From contig CAVRFM010000010.1 of assembly GCA_963720375.1 (NCBI GenBank), forward strand, positions 62,001-126,000: DNA of 64,000 nucleotides. The letters are read 5' to 3'. Position 1 is the stretch's first letter; the number at the start of each line of letters is the position of its first letter. Origin of the DNA: JAPLHP01 sp963720375. Its GTDB lineage: Bacteria; Chloroflexota; Dehalococcoidia; UBA2247; RBG-13-53-26. The notes beneath the pieces are model-generated. The model saw nothing but the letters and a program-made list of their open reading frames with translations. It searched no databases and was not told where the DNA came from. The translations under genes and the position numbers were made by a program. Positions 8,465 to 16,013 of this stretch are shown here, in pieces.

Positions 8465-8551
8465 GATTGATTCCGCTCAATGAAATCTGTTGCTGAAAAT
8501 GCTTTTCTGCCAGCGAGTCGGAGTGCATAGCCAGCACCTGGAGGTATATTA

Positions 8552-9349
8552 ATGGAGACTTACGTGGTGCCTGAATCGACAATACAGAGTGCCCGGCAGT
8601 GGTGGAAAAATGACAAGCTCAGGCCGGTAAAAGTGGTGGTGTGTACGCCCGACAGCACCGCAACAGGATATACCTACCGCCTGCAGCATCAGCGTCTTTT
8701 GGATGCTCTTAACAAGGGATTTGACAACGGCCTCGTGCTCTATAATTCATCACCCACCGGTAAGGCCATCGGCAAGGACTTTGTGCCGCTTACGGATGTC
8801 AAAGTTTCCGTCCCGGGTAGTCCACAGCAATACCTGGCATCCACCCACATCAGCAAAGCCAATATTATCTTTGTTGCCGAGATAGATATGGGACAACCCG
8901 GGAAAACAGACAACGGCAAATTATTGACGAAGGTGACAAAGAGGCCTGTGGCAGCCGAGGTGCATATGCCACCATATGAACTTGTCGGCAAGATGCATGC
9001 TGAAATATGGGAGCGACTGGAAAATACCCTCGAAGGTGGCGAGAGATTTTTACCTCTGACAGACGTTGAGATTACACCCCACTTCTTTAACGGCAATTCG
9101 AGGTTCGATTTCGTTGCCATCAACAAGGACAAGGTGCTCCATGTTGGAGAGCCTGCGGGGTCGAAAGCAGGATTCGCCCCGGCAGGGGATAGCGCCACCA
9201 AGAGATTGAGGCAATATCTGGCAGGCAAGCTCCACGCTGCAGACAGGCGGCTGGAAAACGTCGAGAAGTGGATAGACCTGCAACTGCAAGAGTCTGAGGC
9301 GCAGAATATCCAGGAACCGAACCTCAGGAACCCGAACCACCTGAACTAA
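8552..9349 (+). CDS. Tandem-domain protein of unknown function (paralogue 2)
   Basis: A 265-residue paralogue of the protein at 3363. It has the same two-copy architecture: copy one near residues 22-115 (TGYTYRLQHQRLLDAL, FVPLTDVKV, STHISKANIIFVAE) and copy two near 130-205 (FLPLTDVEI, FDFVAINKDKVLHVGE). A coiled helical segment follows at 215-255. GGAGG lies eight bases before the ATG. It follows the HEAT gene by 87 bases and probably shares its riboswitch-controlled transcript. The last dozen residues look frameshifted: a neighbouring frame continues to 9462 and adds a zinc ribbon (separate entry). Function unknown. Confidence 0.75.
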   Translation: METYVVPESTIQSARQWWKNDKLRPVKVVVCTPDSTATGYTYRLQHQRLLDALNKGFDNGLVLYNSSPTGKAIGKDFVPLTDVKVSVPGSPQQYLASTHISKANIIFVAEIDMGQPGKTDNGKLLTKVTKRPVAAEVHMPPYELVGKMHAEIWERLENTLEGGERFLPLTDVEITPHFFNGNSRFDFVAINKDKVLHVGEPAGSKAGFAPAGDSATKRLRQYLAGKLHAADRRLENVEKWIDLQLQESEAQNIQEPNLRNPNHLN

Positions 9350-9462
9350 AGGAAGACGTATGCTCCAGGTGCGGGTATCCGTTGAGGCGGAGCCTCAAGT
9401 GGGGACTTCGTTCGCAGGCAGGCATCCCCCTGTGCCGGGCCTGCCGGTCGCCGCTCGCCTAG
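9317..9462 (+). other. Out-of-frame zinc-ribbon tail of the preceding gene
   Basis: From about 9317 the frame one base over runs through EPEPPELKEDVCSRCG and ends with CRACRSPLA at a TAG (9460-9462), giving a CxxC-x(18)-CxxC zinc ribbon. The switch falls in a short repeat whose first copy reads CAGGAACCGAACC and second CAGGAACCCGAACC, so one missing C explains it. The intended protein was probably about 303 residues. This may be a real mutation or a sequencing error. Confidence 0.55.
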
Positions 9463-9627
9463 ACACCAGTCAAGGAGATATCGGACACTCTACCCTAATC
9501 CGTAGATGAAGGTTCGGACTGCTCATCTCCGGGGTGACAACATCCAACTGACGGATTCCGCGTCAAAGCGCAGAGTGCAAACAATCCAACAACGGTGCTG
9601 CCATCCGGAATTGTCTTTCATTCGGGC

Positions 9628-9651
9628 ATAAAAAAAGAGCCCGCCTGGGCG
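9628..9651 (-). terminator. Possible intrinsic terminator (minus strand)
   Basis: On the minus strand GAGCGCCC and GGGCTC can pair (one bulged base) and are followed by a run of seven T. No convincing minus-strand gene ends just upstream of it, so its client is unclear; it may protect the 9.5-9.7 kb gap, where nothing else is seen. Confidence 0.4.
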
Positions 9652-9693
9652 CTCAAATCGGTCTCTCTATTTTCTAATATTTTCTTGTAACCG

Positions 9694-10128
9694 TTGAGCA
9701 CAGACCCCGTGGACTCTGTAGTTCCGCTATTCAGTTACTGGTATTATACCACATACCACAAGTCAGGCGCAATATCGCGGAGGTCCGTCAAAAAACACCT
9801 CGATCCATTCCCAGCCAACCTTGGGTGTTGCAGGACGACCCTCTTGTGTTACAATAGCAACGAGAAATTCCGGGGACGATATCGCTGCGGGAGCCGCGCT
9901 GGAGGCAAGACCATCAAGCTGAAGTATCTTTGTCCGCGTTGCGAGTTCAACTGGAGGAGCTGCCACCATCCAAAGAGGCCAAACGTCACCCGCGACGAAG
10001 GATGCAAGGACTTCTGGCCTAGAGGAAAAGATAAACCATCCGACGTCAGCAAGTTGAGCACCGCCTGGGTTGACGGAGTTGACTTGAGTGGGCTGAAAAA
10101 GGGAAAACGGCCCAGGCTTGAGAAATAG
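9694..10128 (+). CDS. Uncertain ORF with CxxC-type zinc motif
   Basis: The 144-residue frame lacks a ribosome site and a convincing start. Only its C-terminal half reads like a real protein: a lysine-rich segment with YLCPRC, a later C-x-x-H-H pair and a basic tail ending KKGKRPRLEK. The N-terminal half looks like random intergenic translation. It may be the tail of a small zinc-binding protein that lost its beginning, or not a gene at all. Competing minus-strand frames exist in 9763-10133 and are no better. No function is proposed. Confidence 0.3.
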   Translation: MSTDPVDSVVPLFSYWYYTTYHKSGAISRRSVKKHLDPFPANLGCCRTTLLCYNSNEKFRGRYRCGSRAGGKTIKLKYLCPRCEFNWRSCHHPKRPNVTRDEGCKDFWPRGKDKPSDVSKLSTAWVDGVDLSGLKKGKRPRLEK

Positions 10129-10256
10129 TCCACCCCTAACCTATGGCTCTGGATTCTTGTGTTTCTAGTCTGTGATACGGCAGTAAATTAGCATTAATGA
10201 GCTACCAACCCATAGTTAACTTAACCCTCGGAAGGCGACACAGACTCGTTGGCGGG

Positions 10257-10682
10257 CTAAAACTTGATAAGCCCCTTCTCATACAAGTAACTGCCGTTCC
10301 CTGACACAGCATAGGTGATTTCGGCAAAGCGCCCCAATATCTGGCACAGTTCTTCTCCACTGCCCTCATCCTCTTTTTTCTCTGTGTATGTGGCAAGATC
10401 AGAAGCAGTTTTGGTCAATTGCTCATAGACTGCTGCCCACTGAATGGGGAGTACACTAAACACAGGCGTTTGCGCCATCGCAGTGATCTGCGTATGAGTT
10501 TGCTGCGTAACCATGAATATAAGAGCGAGATCACGATCCCATTCTTGGTTGAGTATACGCTGTGCCTCTCCAAAGAAAGCGCTGAAATAGAATAGCTTTT
10601 TTGCTGGGTGTGCTTCTTGTTGCATTCTAGTTGCAGCATAGCGGTATTCCTTGGCAAGACGTTGTCGGAATTCTTTACGCAT
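10257..10682 (-). CDS. Hypothetical protein in the toxin-antitoxin operon
   Basis: A 141-residue, mainly helical and charged protein that I do not recognise; no membrane segment or metal motif is visible. It begins 16 bases after the antitoxin gene and has the same strand, with GGGAGGGCTGATAC ahead of its ATG, so it is probably the third cistron of the toxin-antitoxin transcript. Its role, if any, in the toxin-antitoxin system is unknown. Confidence 0.65.
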   Translation of the reverse strand: MRKEFRQRLAKEYRYAATRMQQEAHPAKKLFYFSAFFGEAQRILNQEWDRDLALIFMVTQQTHTQITAMAQTPVFSVLPIQWAAVYEQLTKTASDLATYTEKKEDEGSGEELCQILGRFAEITYAVSGNGSYLYEKGLIKF

Positions 10683-10698
10683 GTATCAGCCCTCCCTT

Positions 10699-11181
10699 TT
10701 ATACAAGTTCACTAACTTGTGGCACTCCGTGAGCCTGATTTGCATCTATGTCGTCTGATGTTGGGCGATATGCTCGATTCGCGTCTGTGGCGATCTTCTC
10801 CCAATTAACCATCAATGCATTGCGGGATTCTTCTTCACCGAAACTGGGAGGAGCGATAGTGTCTGGTTTGATATCAATTGTCCAATCCATGAGCGTACTA
10901 AATGGCACAAATCGAACGAGCAATCCAACATCAAACGCCTTTGCCAAGTCTTTCAATGTTGCCAATGTGTACTTGCCGTAGTTGGGATTTTCCCATGCTG
11001 AAACCAAAGGCTGTTTCACTGTCAATCTCTCAGCCAGATTCGCCTGGGTTAAGTTCTGTCGGTTGCGAAGCGAACGAATCTGAAAAGCAACACCAACGTT
11101 TATGTGTTCGTCAATGAATTGCTTGCGAAACTCAGAATCATACATGCTTTCCCACATTTGGTCGCGCTTAGGAGTATTCAT
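10699..11181 (-). CDS. XRE-family HTH antitoxin (HigA-like)
   Basis: A 160-residue helix-turn-helix protein. The Cro/CI-type HTH is at residues 30-90, with RSLRNRQNLTQANLAERLTV and QPLVSAWENP as the helix-turn and recognition helices. The C-terminal part is probably the toxin-neutralising region. It overlaps the toxin gene by 14 bases, and the order toxin first, antitoxin second is that of higBA systems. It would bind and repress its own promoter; an inverted repeat lies just upstream of the toxin gene at 11585-11608. Confidence 0.82.
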   Translation of the reverse strand: MNTPKRDQMWESMYDSEFRKQFIDEHINVGVAFQIRSLRNRQNLTQANLAERLTVKQPLVSAWENPNYGKYTLATLKDLAKAFDVGLLVRFVPFSTLMDWTIDIKPDTIAPPSFGEEESRNALMVNWEKIATDANRAYRPTSDDIDANQAHGVPQVSELV

Positions 11182-11575
11182 GTTCCCTCCTGTACTTAGC
11201 GTTGTTTATCATTTGGGTTACCCTCATTGATGCTGTTGCTGGTAAAACATCCGGTTTGTAGTTTTGTCCCTTGTGAATGGCGTGTCCTACTAGAAATACA
11301 CTGCGGCCTTCCATTTTGGCCAGCAGACGATATTGAACCCTCCCTGTCTTGCGAATTTCTAAGAAGCCATCCCATTCCTGTTTCATGAGCTTCGTAAAAG
11401 GTTCGCCCCAAACTGAATCTCTAAAACGCGGCGGTGGGGAGGCTTCCAAGTGAGATATCATGTTTGTGAACCACACCTTTGCTGGCTTACCCTCTCCATT
11501 AAGCCAATCCCTTATGACGTTGGCTCCGCCCCCGTCAGCATCTATGTAGTCATAGAAAGTGAACTCACTACCCAT
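11168..11575 (-). CDS. Gp49/HigB-like toxin (RelE superfamily)
   Basis: A 135-residue protein with the phage-Gp49/HigB fold pattern: a conserved W-G-x-x-F-x-K-L block (SVWGEPFTKLMKQEW) followed by LEIRKTGRVQYRLLAKMEGRSVFLVGHAIHKG, where the Arg and His/Lys residues correspond to the mRNA-interferase surface of RelE-type toxins. It would cleave mRNA at the ribosome when free of antitoxin. It is the first gene of a three-gene operon. A TATAAT abuts the annotated ATG at 11575, so either a promoter further upstream (TTGTCA near 11639) is used or translation begins at a later codon. Confidence 0.8.
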   Translation of the reverse strand: MGSEFTFYDYIDADGGGANVIRDWLNGEGKPAKVWFTNMISHLEASPPPRFRDSVWGEPFTKLMKQEWDGFLEIRKTGRVQYRLLAKMEGRSVFLVGHAIHKGQNYKPDVLPATASMRVTQMINNAKYRREHEYS

Positions 11576-11584
11576 ATTATACGT

Positions 11585-11608
11585 TTTTCCTTATACAGTC
11601 AAGGAAAA
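11585..11608. promoter_or_regulatory. Inverted-repeat operator upstream of the HigBA-like operon
   Basis: TTTTCCTT (11585-11592) and AAGGAAAA (11601-11608) form an 8-bp inverted repeat with an 8-base spacer, ten bases before the toxin start. This is a natural site for autoregulation by the HTH antitoxin. Overlapping promoter boxes lie around it on the minus strand. Confidence 0.5.
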
Positions 11609-11717
11609 CCTGTGATATAATTATTTTCTTATATCCCTCTTGACAATACTTGAGCATTCGAAATGATACACTACCACAGGAACAGGACACTTGACAAGGC
11701 ATACCAGATGTATTATC

Positions 11718-11745
11718 ATATTAGTACATAGTAATATACTAACAT
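11718..11745. promoter_or_regulatory. Candidate ArsR operator/promoter
   Basis: TTAGTA (11721-11726) and TACTAA (11737-11742) form an inverted repeat in an AT-rich region just upstream of the ArsR-type gene. It would fit autoregulation, which is usual for this family. Confidence 0.45.
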
Positions 11746-11766
11746 ATGCACACGGAGGGTAAAGAG

Positions 11767-12108
11767 TTGGCAGCAAACGCGGACAACGATAGGTTACTGG
11801 AGGTCTTCCGTCTTCAGGCCGAGCTCTGCAAATCACTGGCCGACCCAAAGCGCCTGCTGATCATCCACCATCTGAGGGATGGGCCGAGGTCGGTGGGTGA
11901 TCTGGCAGAGGTCCTCGGGCTGAAGCAGTCGAATACCTCACAGCACCTGGCCGTGCTGCGCAAGGCCGGGGTGATCAGCCCGCAAAGGCAGGGGAACACC
12001 GTCTATTACAGCCTGGCTATACCCAGTGTCGCTGCAGCCTGCGATATGGTGCGTGAGGCTGTCGCTGAGAGACTGCAGAAAAACCATATCCTCGGCGACG
12101 CTATGTAA
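11767..12108 (+). CDS. ArsR/SmtB-family transcriptional repressor
   Basis: A small winged-helix repressor of about 113 residues. The HTH core reads SLADPKRLLIIHHL, then LGLKQSNTSQHLAVLRKAGV as helix and recognition helix, and a wing at QGNTVYYSL. The metal box ELCVCDL of classic ArsR/SmtB sensors is replaced by VGDLAEVL with no cysteines, so it is not an alpha3-type metal sensor; sulfur, redox or another signal is possible. The TTG at 11767 is preferred because GGAGGGTAAAG precedes it. The next two genes may be its target. Confidence 0.82.
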   Translation: MAANADNDRLLEVFRLQAELCKSLADPKRLLIIHHLRDGPRSVGDLAEVLGLKQSNTSQHLAVLRKAGVISPQRQGNTVYYSLAIPSVAAACDMVREAVAERLQKNHILGDAM

Positions 12109-12172
12109 GGTCGAAAGAAGGCAATAGCCGCCATGGCCCGGGGCCATGGCAAGCTGGAGAAGGAGGCTACAA

Positions 12173-12352
12173 ATGTCAGTACCGGGATATCAATGCCAGA
12201 CGTGCTGGGCAACTTTCACAGCAGGGTCAACGTGTGACCCGCAGAAAGAAGCCGACCTGAAATGCCCGACGTGCAGCAGTACCAATATCAAAAAAGTGGA
12301 GCTGCCTGAGAGCTGGGTGGACAAAGTACGCAGCGGTATGAGGTTTGGCTGA
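12173..12352 (+). CDS. Small zinc-ribbon protein
   Basis: A 59-residue protein with two CxxC knuckles (CQTC near residue 8 and CPTC near 32) typical of a zinc ribbon, followed by a short charged tail. AGGAGG stands six bases before the ATG at 12173. It lies between the ArsR gene and the FAD/Fe-S oxidoreductase on the same strand, probably in one transcript. A redox-accessory or regulatory role is possible but not shown. Confidence 0.7.
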   Translation: MSVPGYQCQTCWATFTAGSTCDPQKEADLKCPTCSSTNIKKVELPESWVDKVRSGMRFG

Positions 12353-12439
12353 AGGTAGTCCGCCAGAGGCCGTGAGCCTCTTACAGCAGAGTGGAAACCG
12401 GAGGCACATCTCAGGTTGTGAGATAAAGGGAGGTCAACC

Positions 12440-14941
12440 ATGACCAGCACTACAGTAAGTCACCAATCGTATCTCGAAGGTAAATTCGGAGACCGCGTTT
12501 CCTTCCGCAGGACGGAACGGAGACTGTACGGCCACGACATTGCCGAGATACCCAGCCTTATCAAGCCCCTCATCGGAGACACCACTCCGGACGCCGTTGT
12601 CCAGCCGCAGTCCGAGGCAGACTTGATGGAGCTGGTGCGCTGGGCAGGTGAAAACAGAGTACCGCTCACCCCGCGGGGCAAGGCTACCTCCGGCTACGGC
12701 GGCGCTATACCCATGAAGAAGGGCGTGGTGGTGGATTTCTACCGCATGAATAAGGTCATCCGCATTGACCCCAATGCGAAGACAGCCACTGTACAGGCGG
12801 GCATGGTCTGGGAGAAACTGGACAAGGAACTGGCCAAACATGGCCTGACACTGCGGCTCTACCCCACCAGCTATCCCTCTTCCACCGTGGGCGGGTGGCT
12901 GGCCCAGGGCGGCGCCGGCATCGGCTCCTATGAGTCCGGATGGTTCCGCAACAATGTGGTCAGCGCCCGTGTGGTAACGGCCGACGGCAGCGTGAAGGAG
13001 TTCAGCGGCCCGGAGCTTGATGTCATCGCCGATGCCGAGGGCATCACGGGGTTGATCAGCGAGGTGACCCTCCGCGTCCAGTCTCTGGAGAAACTGGAGT
13101 TGCTGGCCGTCTCTTGTCCGGACGCCCACAACCTGCAGAGGTTGCTGCAGTTGGTCGTGGATGAAAAACTGCCCATCTGGTCGCTGGTCTTTATCAACCC
13201 CTACATGGCAGAAATGAAGAACAAGGCTCCGCTGAGGGAGCACTACGGCCAACCCGACGAAGAGCGGGTGATCCTGCCGAAATCATATATCATCACCCTG
13301 GCCTTCAGGGCCGGAGACCGCCAGACTGTGGCAGGCATGCTGGAGACCATGCTCCAGCTTTGCCACGCTGAGATGCTGAGCGACAAGATCGCCCAGCATG
13401 AATGGAAGAACCGCTTCAAGCTGATGATCGTGAAACGCCTCGGTCCCAGCCTGGTGCCAGCCGAACTGGTAATCCCTCTGGCCAACCTGGGCGATGCCAT
13501 CACAGAAATAGAACGAAAGGTCAACCAGCCTGTTGTAAAGGAAGGCGTGGTGGTCCGTGAGGGCGCCAATGGCAAACCTGAGGTGGTCATCCTGGGGTTT
13601 ATCCCCAGCGACCAGCGCCGCTTGAGCTACAATTTCGTTTTCAGTCTGGCGCTGACCATGATGAAGATAGCCAAGAAGCACGGCGGCAGACCCTTTGCCA
13701 CAGGCCTGTACTTCGCCAGCAAGGCGGGGGAGGCACTGGGAGAGGAACGGGTGGTCAAGCTGAAGAAATTCAAGGCCGCCACAGACCCCAAGGGGATTCT
13801 GAATCCCGGCAAAGTAATCAGCAACGGCCTTATGGGCAAAGCGATCGCTATCGCCGATGCCTTCGAGCCTTTAATCCGCCCCATGGGTAACCGTGTGGTG
13901 ACCCGGATCGGCGAGAGGCCGACAGTATCCAGGCGCGACATTCCCGCAGACGTGGCCTGGTATGCCTATGCCTGCTCGCAGTGCGGCTACTGTATCGAGG
14001 AGTGCGACCAGTTCTACGGCCGCGGCTGGGAGAGCCAGAGCCCGCGAGGGAAATGGTACTGGCTGCGGGAGTATATGGAGGGCCGTGAGAAGTGGGACCA
14101 GTTTATGGTGGATACCATTTTGGCCTGCACTACGTGTGAGCTGTGCAATCTGCGCTGTTCTGCTTCGCTCCCCATCGAACCATCATGGATGAAGCTGCGA
14201 GGCCTGCTTATTCAGGAGAAGGGGAAGATGACCTTCCCGCCATTTGAGATGATGGCGGCAGCCACCCGCAAGGAGGGGGATATCTGGGCCGGCTATCGGA
14301 AGGACCGCGCCGCCTGGTTCCCGCAGGACCTGATGGAGAAGCACGGGCCGTCCCATAAAGCAAAGGCAGTCTATTTTGCCGGCTGCACTGCCAGCTATGT
14401 AGAAAACGACATCGGCATGGCCAGCGTGCGGCTGCTGGATGCGGCAGGGGTAGATTTCACCTACCTGGGGCAGAAGGAAAGCTGCTGTGCGATTCCCATG
14501 CTGATGTCAGGCAGATGGGACGTTTTTGAGCAGACCATGCGGCGCAATATCAGGGAAGTCAAGGAGACAGGGGCTGATACAGTCATTACCTCCTGCCCCG
14601 CCTGCGATATGATGTGGCGGCGGGTCTATCCGGAATGGGCGAAGAAGCTGGGGATCGACTACGGCATCAAGTCCAGGCACTACAGCGAAGTGATCGCCGA
14701 GAAGATCAAGTCGGGCCAGTTCGCTTTCCCCAGGAAGGATGGACAGCCGGTGACGGTGACCTGGCACGACTCATGCCATATCGGCCGGGTGTCCCGCGTC
14801 TATGATGCCACCGCGCCAGATGCTCCAGGCCATGCCCAACGTCAGGCTGGTGGAGATGGAGCACAACCGCGAGGAGGCGCACTGCTGCGGCAGCGTCCTC
14901 ACCCTCATCAAGGAGCCGCCGGTGGCGGCGGAGATAGGTAA
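12440..14941 (+). CDS. FAD-linked oxidase fused to Fe-S/CCG subunit (GlcD-HdrD type), frameshifted
   Basis: Flavin/iron-sulfur oxidoreductase that would oxidise a 2-hydroxyacid-like substrate and pass electrons to Fe-S centres. Domains in order: FAD_binding_4 (residues about 50-230), FAD-oxidase C-terminal domain (250-460), a dicluster ferredoxin region (CSQCGYCIEEC near 514, CTTCELCNLRC near 558), the first CCG cysteine motif (CAGCTASY to CCAIP, about 650-690) and CPACDMMW. GGGAGGTCAACC precedes the ATG. The frame loses family similarity after VYDA near 14810; deleting the A at 14810 restores the second CCG motif in the frame of 14802-15527. The real protein would be about 1,029 residues. 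Confidence 0.85.
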   Translation: MTSTTVSHQSYLEGKFGDRVSFRRTERRLYGHDIAEIPSLIKPLIGDTTPDAVVQPQSEADLMELVRWAGENRVPLTPRGKATSGYGGAIPMKKGVVVDFYRMNKVIRIDPNAKTATVQAGMVWEKLDKELAKHGLTLRLYPTSYPSSTVGGWLAQGGAGIGSYESGWFRNNVVSARVVTADGSVKEFSGPELDVIADAEGITGLISEVTLRVQSLEKLELLAVSCPDAHNLQRLLQLVVDEKLPIWSLVFINPYMAEMKNKAPLREHYGQPDEERVILPKSYIITLAFRAGDRQTVAGMLETMLQLCHAEMLSDKIAQHEWKNRFKLMIVKRLGPSLVPAELVIPLANLGDAITEIERKVNQPVVKEGVVVREGANGKPEVVILGFIPSDQRRLSYNFVFSLALTMMKIAKKHGGRPFATGLYFASKAGEALGEERVVKLKKFKAATDPKGILNPGKVISNGLMGKAIAIADAFEPLIRPMGNRVVTRIGERPTVSRRDIPADVAWYAYACSQCGYCIEECDQFYGRGWESQSPRGKWYWLREYMEGREKWDQFMVDTILACTTCELCNLRCSASLPIEPSWMKLRGLLIQEKGKMTFPPFEMMAAATRKEGDIWAGYRKDRAAWFPQDLMEKHGPSHKAKAVYFAGCTASYVENDIGMASVRLLDAAGVDFTYLGQKESCCAIPMLMSGRWDVFEQTMRRNIREVKETGADTVITSCPACDMMWRRVYPEWAKKLGIDYGIKSRHYSEVIAEKIKSGQFAFPRKDGQPVTVTWHDSCHIGRVSRVYDATAPDAPGHAQRQAGGDGAQPRGGALLRQRPHPHQGAAGGGGDR

Positions 14942-15527
14942 GACGCGACTGGATGAAGCGCTGGAAGCCGGCGCTCATACAGTGGTGGCTCTTTGCCCCT
15001 GCTGCCAGTTCCAGTTCCGGGTCACTGCCGAGAAGAAGCAGATGCCCATCGAGGTGGTGGACCTGGCGCGCTTCGCAGCGTCTACCCTGGGATATGATTT
15101 CCCCGACCCCAAACCGGAGGTGCAGAAGCAGTGGGCGGTCTTCGAGGGCATGATCGCTCTGATGACACCGCAGGGTTTCGCCGACCTGATGGGTACCATG
15201 TGGCCGGAGCTGATTGACGCCATGCCCTTCGGCATGGGCCGGATGATGCGGGCGATGGGCAAGATTCCGGGAGCGCTGGAACTGATGAAGCCCATGTTCC
15301 CCATCCTGTTTCCCAGGCTGCTGCCGATGATGATGCCCAAGGTAATGCCGGTGATGCTGGAGCGCATTGCGGAGCGTATCCCCATGCCCGATTATATGGG
15401 CGAACAGATGCCGGAGATGATGCCGAAGATAATGGATAACCTGATGCCTCACATGATCGGTGATCTGGTGCCGCTGGTGACCCAGCCAATGATCGACTAC
15501 CTCAGGGGCAGGAAGCCGACAAATTGA
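14802..15527 (+). CDS. C-terminal part of the FAD/Fe-S oxidoreductase, with Met-rich tail
   Basis: This frame continues the gene at 12440 after a one-base insertion at 14810; its own ATG is not a real start. It holds the second CCG module (HNREEAHCCGS, then ALCPCCQFQ), which binds a noncubane or standard 4Fe-4S centre in HdrB/HdrD-type subunits. From about residue 125 of this frame the sequence turns into a repetitive amphipathic tail rich in Met and Pro, with blocks such as LLPMMMPKVMPVMLERI and MPEMMPKIMDNLMPHM. I know no standard HdrD with this tail; membrane contact or metal binding is conceivable. Confidence 0.8.
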   Translation: MMPPRQMLQAMPNVRLVEMEHNREEAHCCGSVLTLIKEPPVAAEIGKTRLDEALEAGAHTVVALCPCCQFQFRVTAEKKQMPIEVVDLARFAASTLGYDFPDPKPEVQKQWAVFEGMIALMTPQGFADLMGTMWPELIDAMPFGMGRMMRAMGKIPGALELMKPMFPILFPRLLPMMMPKVMPVMLERIAERIPMPDYMGEQMPEMMPKIMDNLMPHMIGDLVPLVTQPMIDYLRGRKPTN

Positions 15528-15669
15528 AGCGTTTAGAATTGCCGATCGGCAGCGATTTGTGCTATAGTCCTCTGCCAGAATAGGAAAGCACGGCAGGCAC
15601 ACGACCAAGGCGCCGTAGGTTACAGGAGCAGATGGTACTTACTCCGCCGAAGTGAGGCAGGGTAGCACA

Positions 15670-15906
15670 ATGAGACTTATTCTGATTCTCGTCATACCCC
15701 TCATCTTTCTAGGACTGGTGGCCTTTGCTGCCACTATGGCTTTTATGATGCGGTTGTCCCGATTGTCCGGCAAGCCACTGCCGAAGGTTTGCCCAAGCTG
15801 CGGCCACAAGCTGGTTGAGGTTCGCAAGTTCTGCGCAGAATGCGGCGCAGCCATCAGTGAAGCGAGCCCTCCGGACCAGCCCACGGAGTCCGGACCGCAA
15901 GAATAA
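15670..15906 (+). CDS. Membrane-anchored zinc-ribbon protein
   Basis: A 78-residue protein: one N-terminal transmembrane helix (residues 2-28) and a CPSCGHKL...CAECGAAI zinc ribbon on residues 39-65, with a short disordered tail. I chose the ATG at 15670 because AGGCAGGG lies upstream and the helix then starts directly at residue 2; a GTG at 15652 is possible. Nothing links it firmly to its neighbours. Confidence 0.65.
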   Translation: MRLILILVIPLIFLGLVAFAATMAFMMRLSRLSGKPLPKVCPSCGHKLVEVRKFCAECGAAISEASPPDQPTESGPQE

Positions 15907-16013
15907 TGCCTCTATCAGTGAGATCCGCAGATGCCACTGGCCCCCCTGCCGGTTACAATAACCGCAAAACAGCCCGCAGGTCTCGATTCCCAAGAGAACC
16001 GGAAGACACGTGA

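Noticed and set aside
9763..10133. Minus-strand ORFs opposite the uncertain gene at 9694
   Set aside because: No start signal; composition no better than the plus strand. Left unannotated.
12434..13252. 272-codon minus-strand ORF opposite the FAD oxidase
   Set aside because: Antisense shadow of a GC-rich gene; the plus strand has full domain motifs.
12440..15527. Selenocysteine or programmed frameshift in the GlcD-HdrD gene
   Set aside because: Removing one A at 14810 restores the family sequence exactly; no slippery motif or structure is obvious, so a simple indel is preferred.
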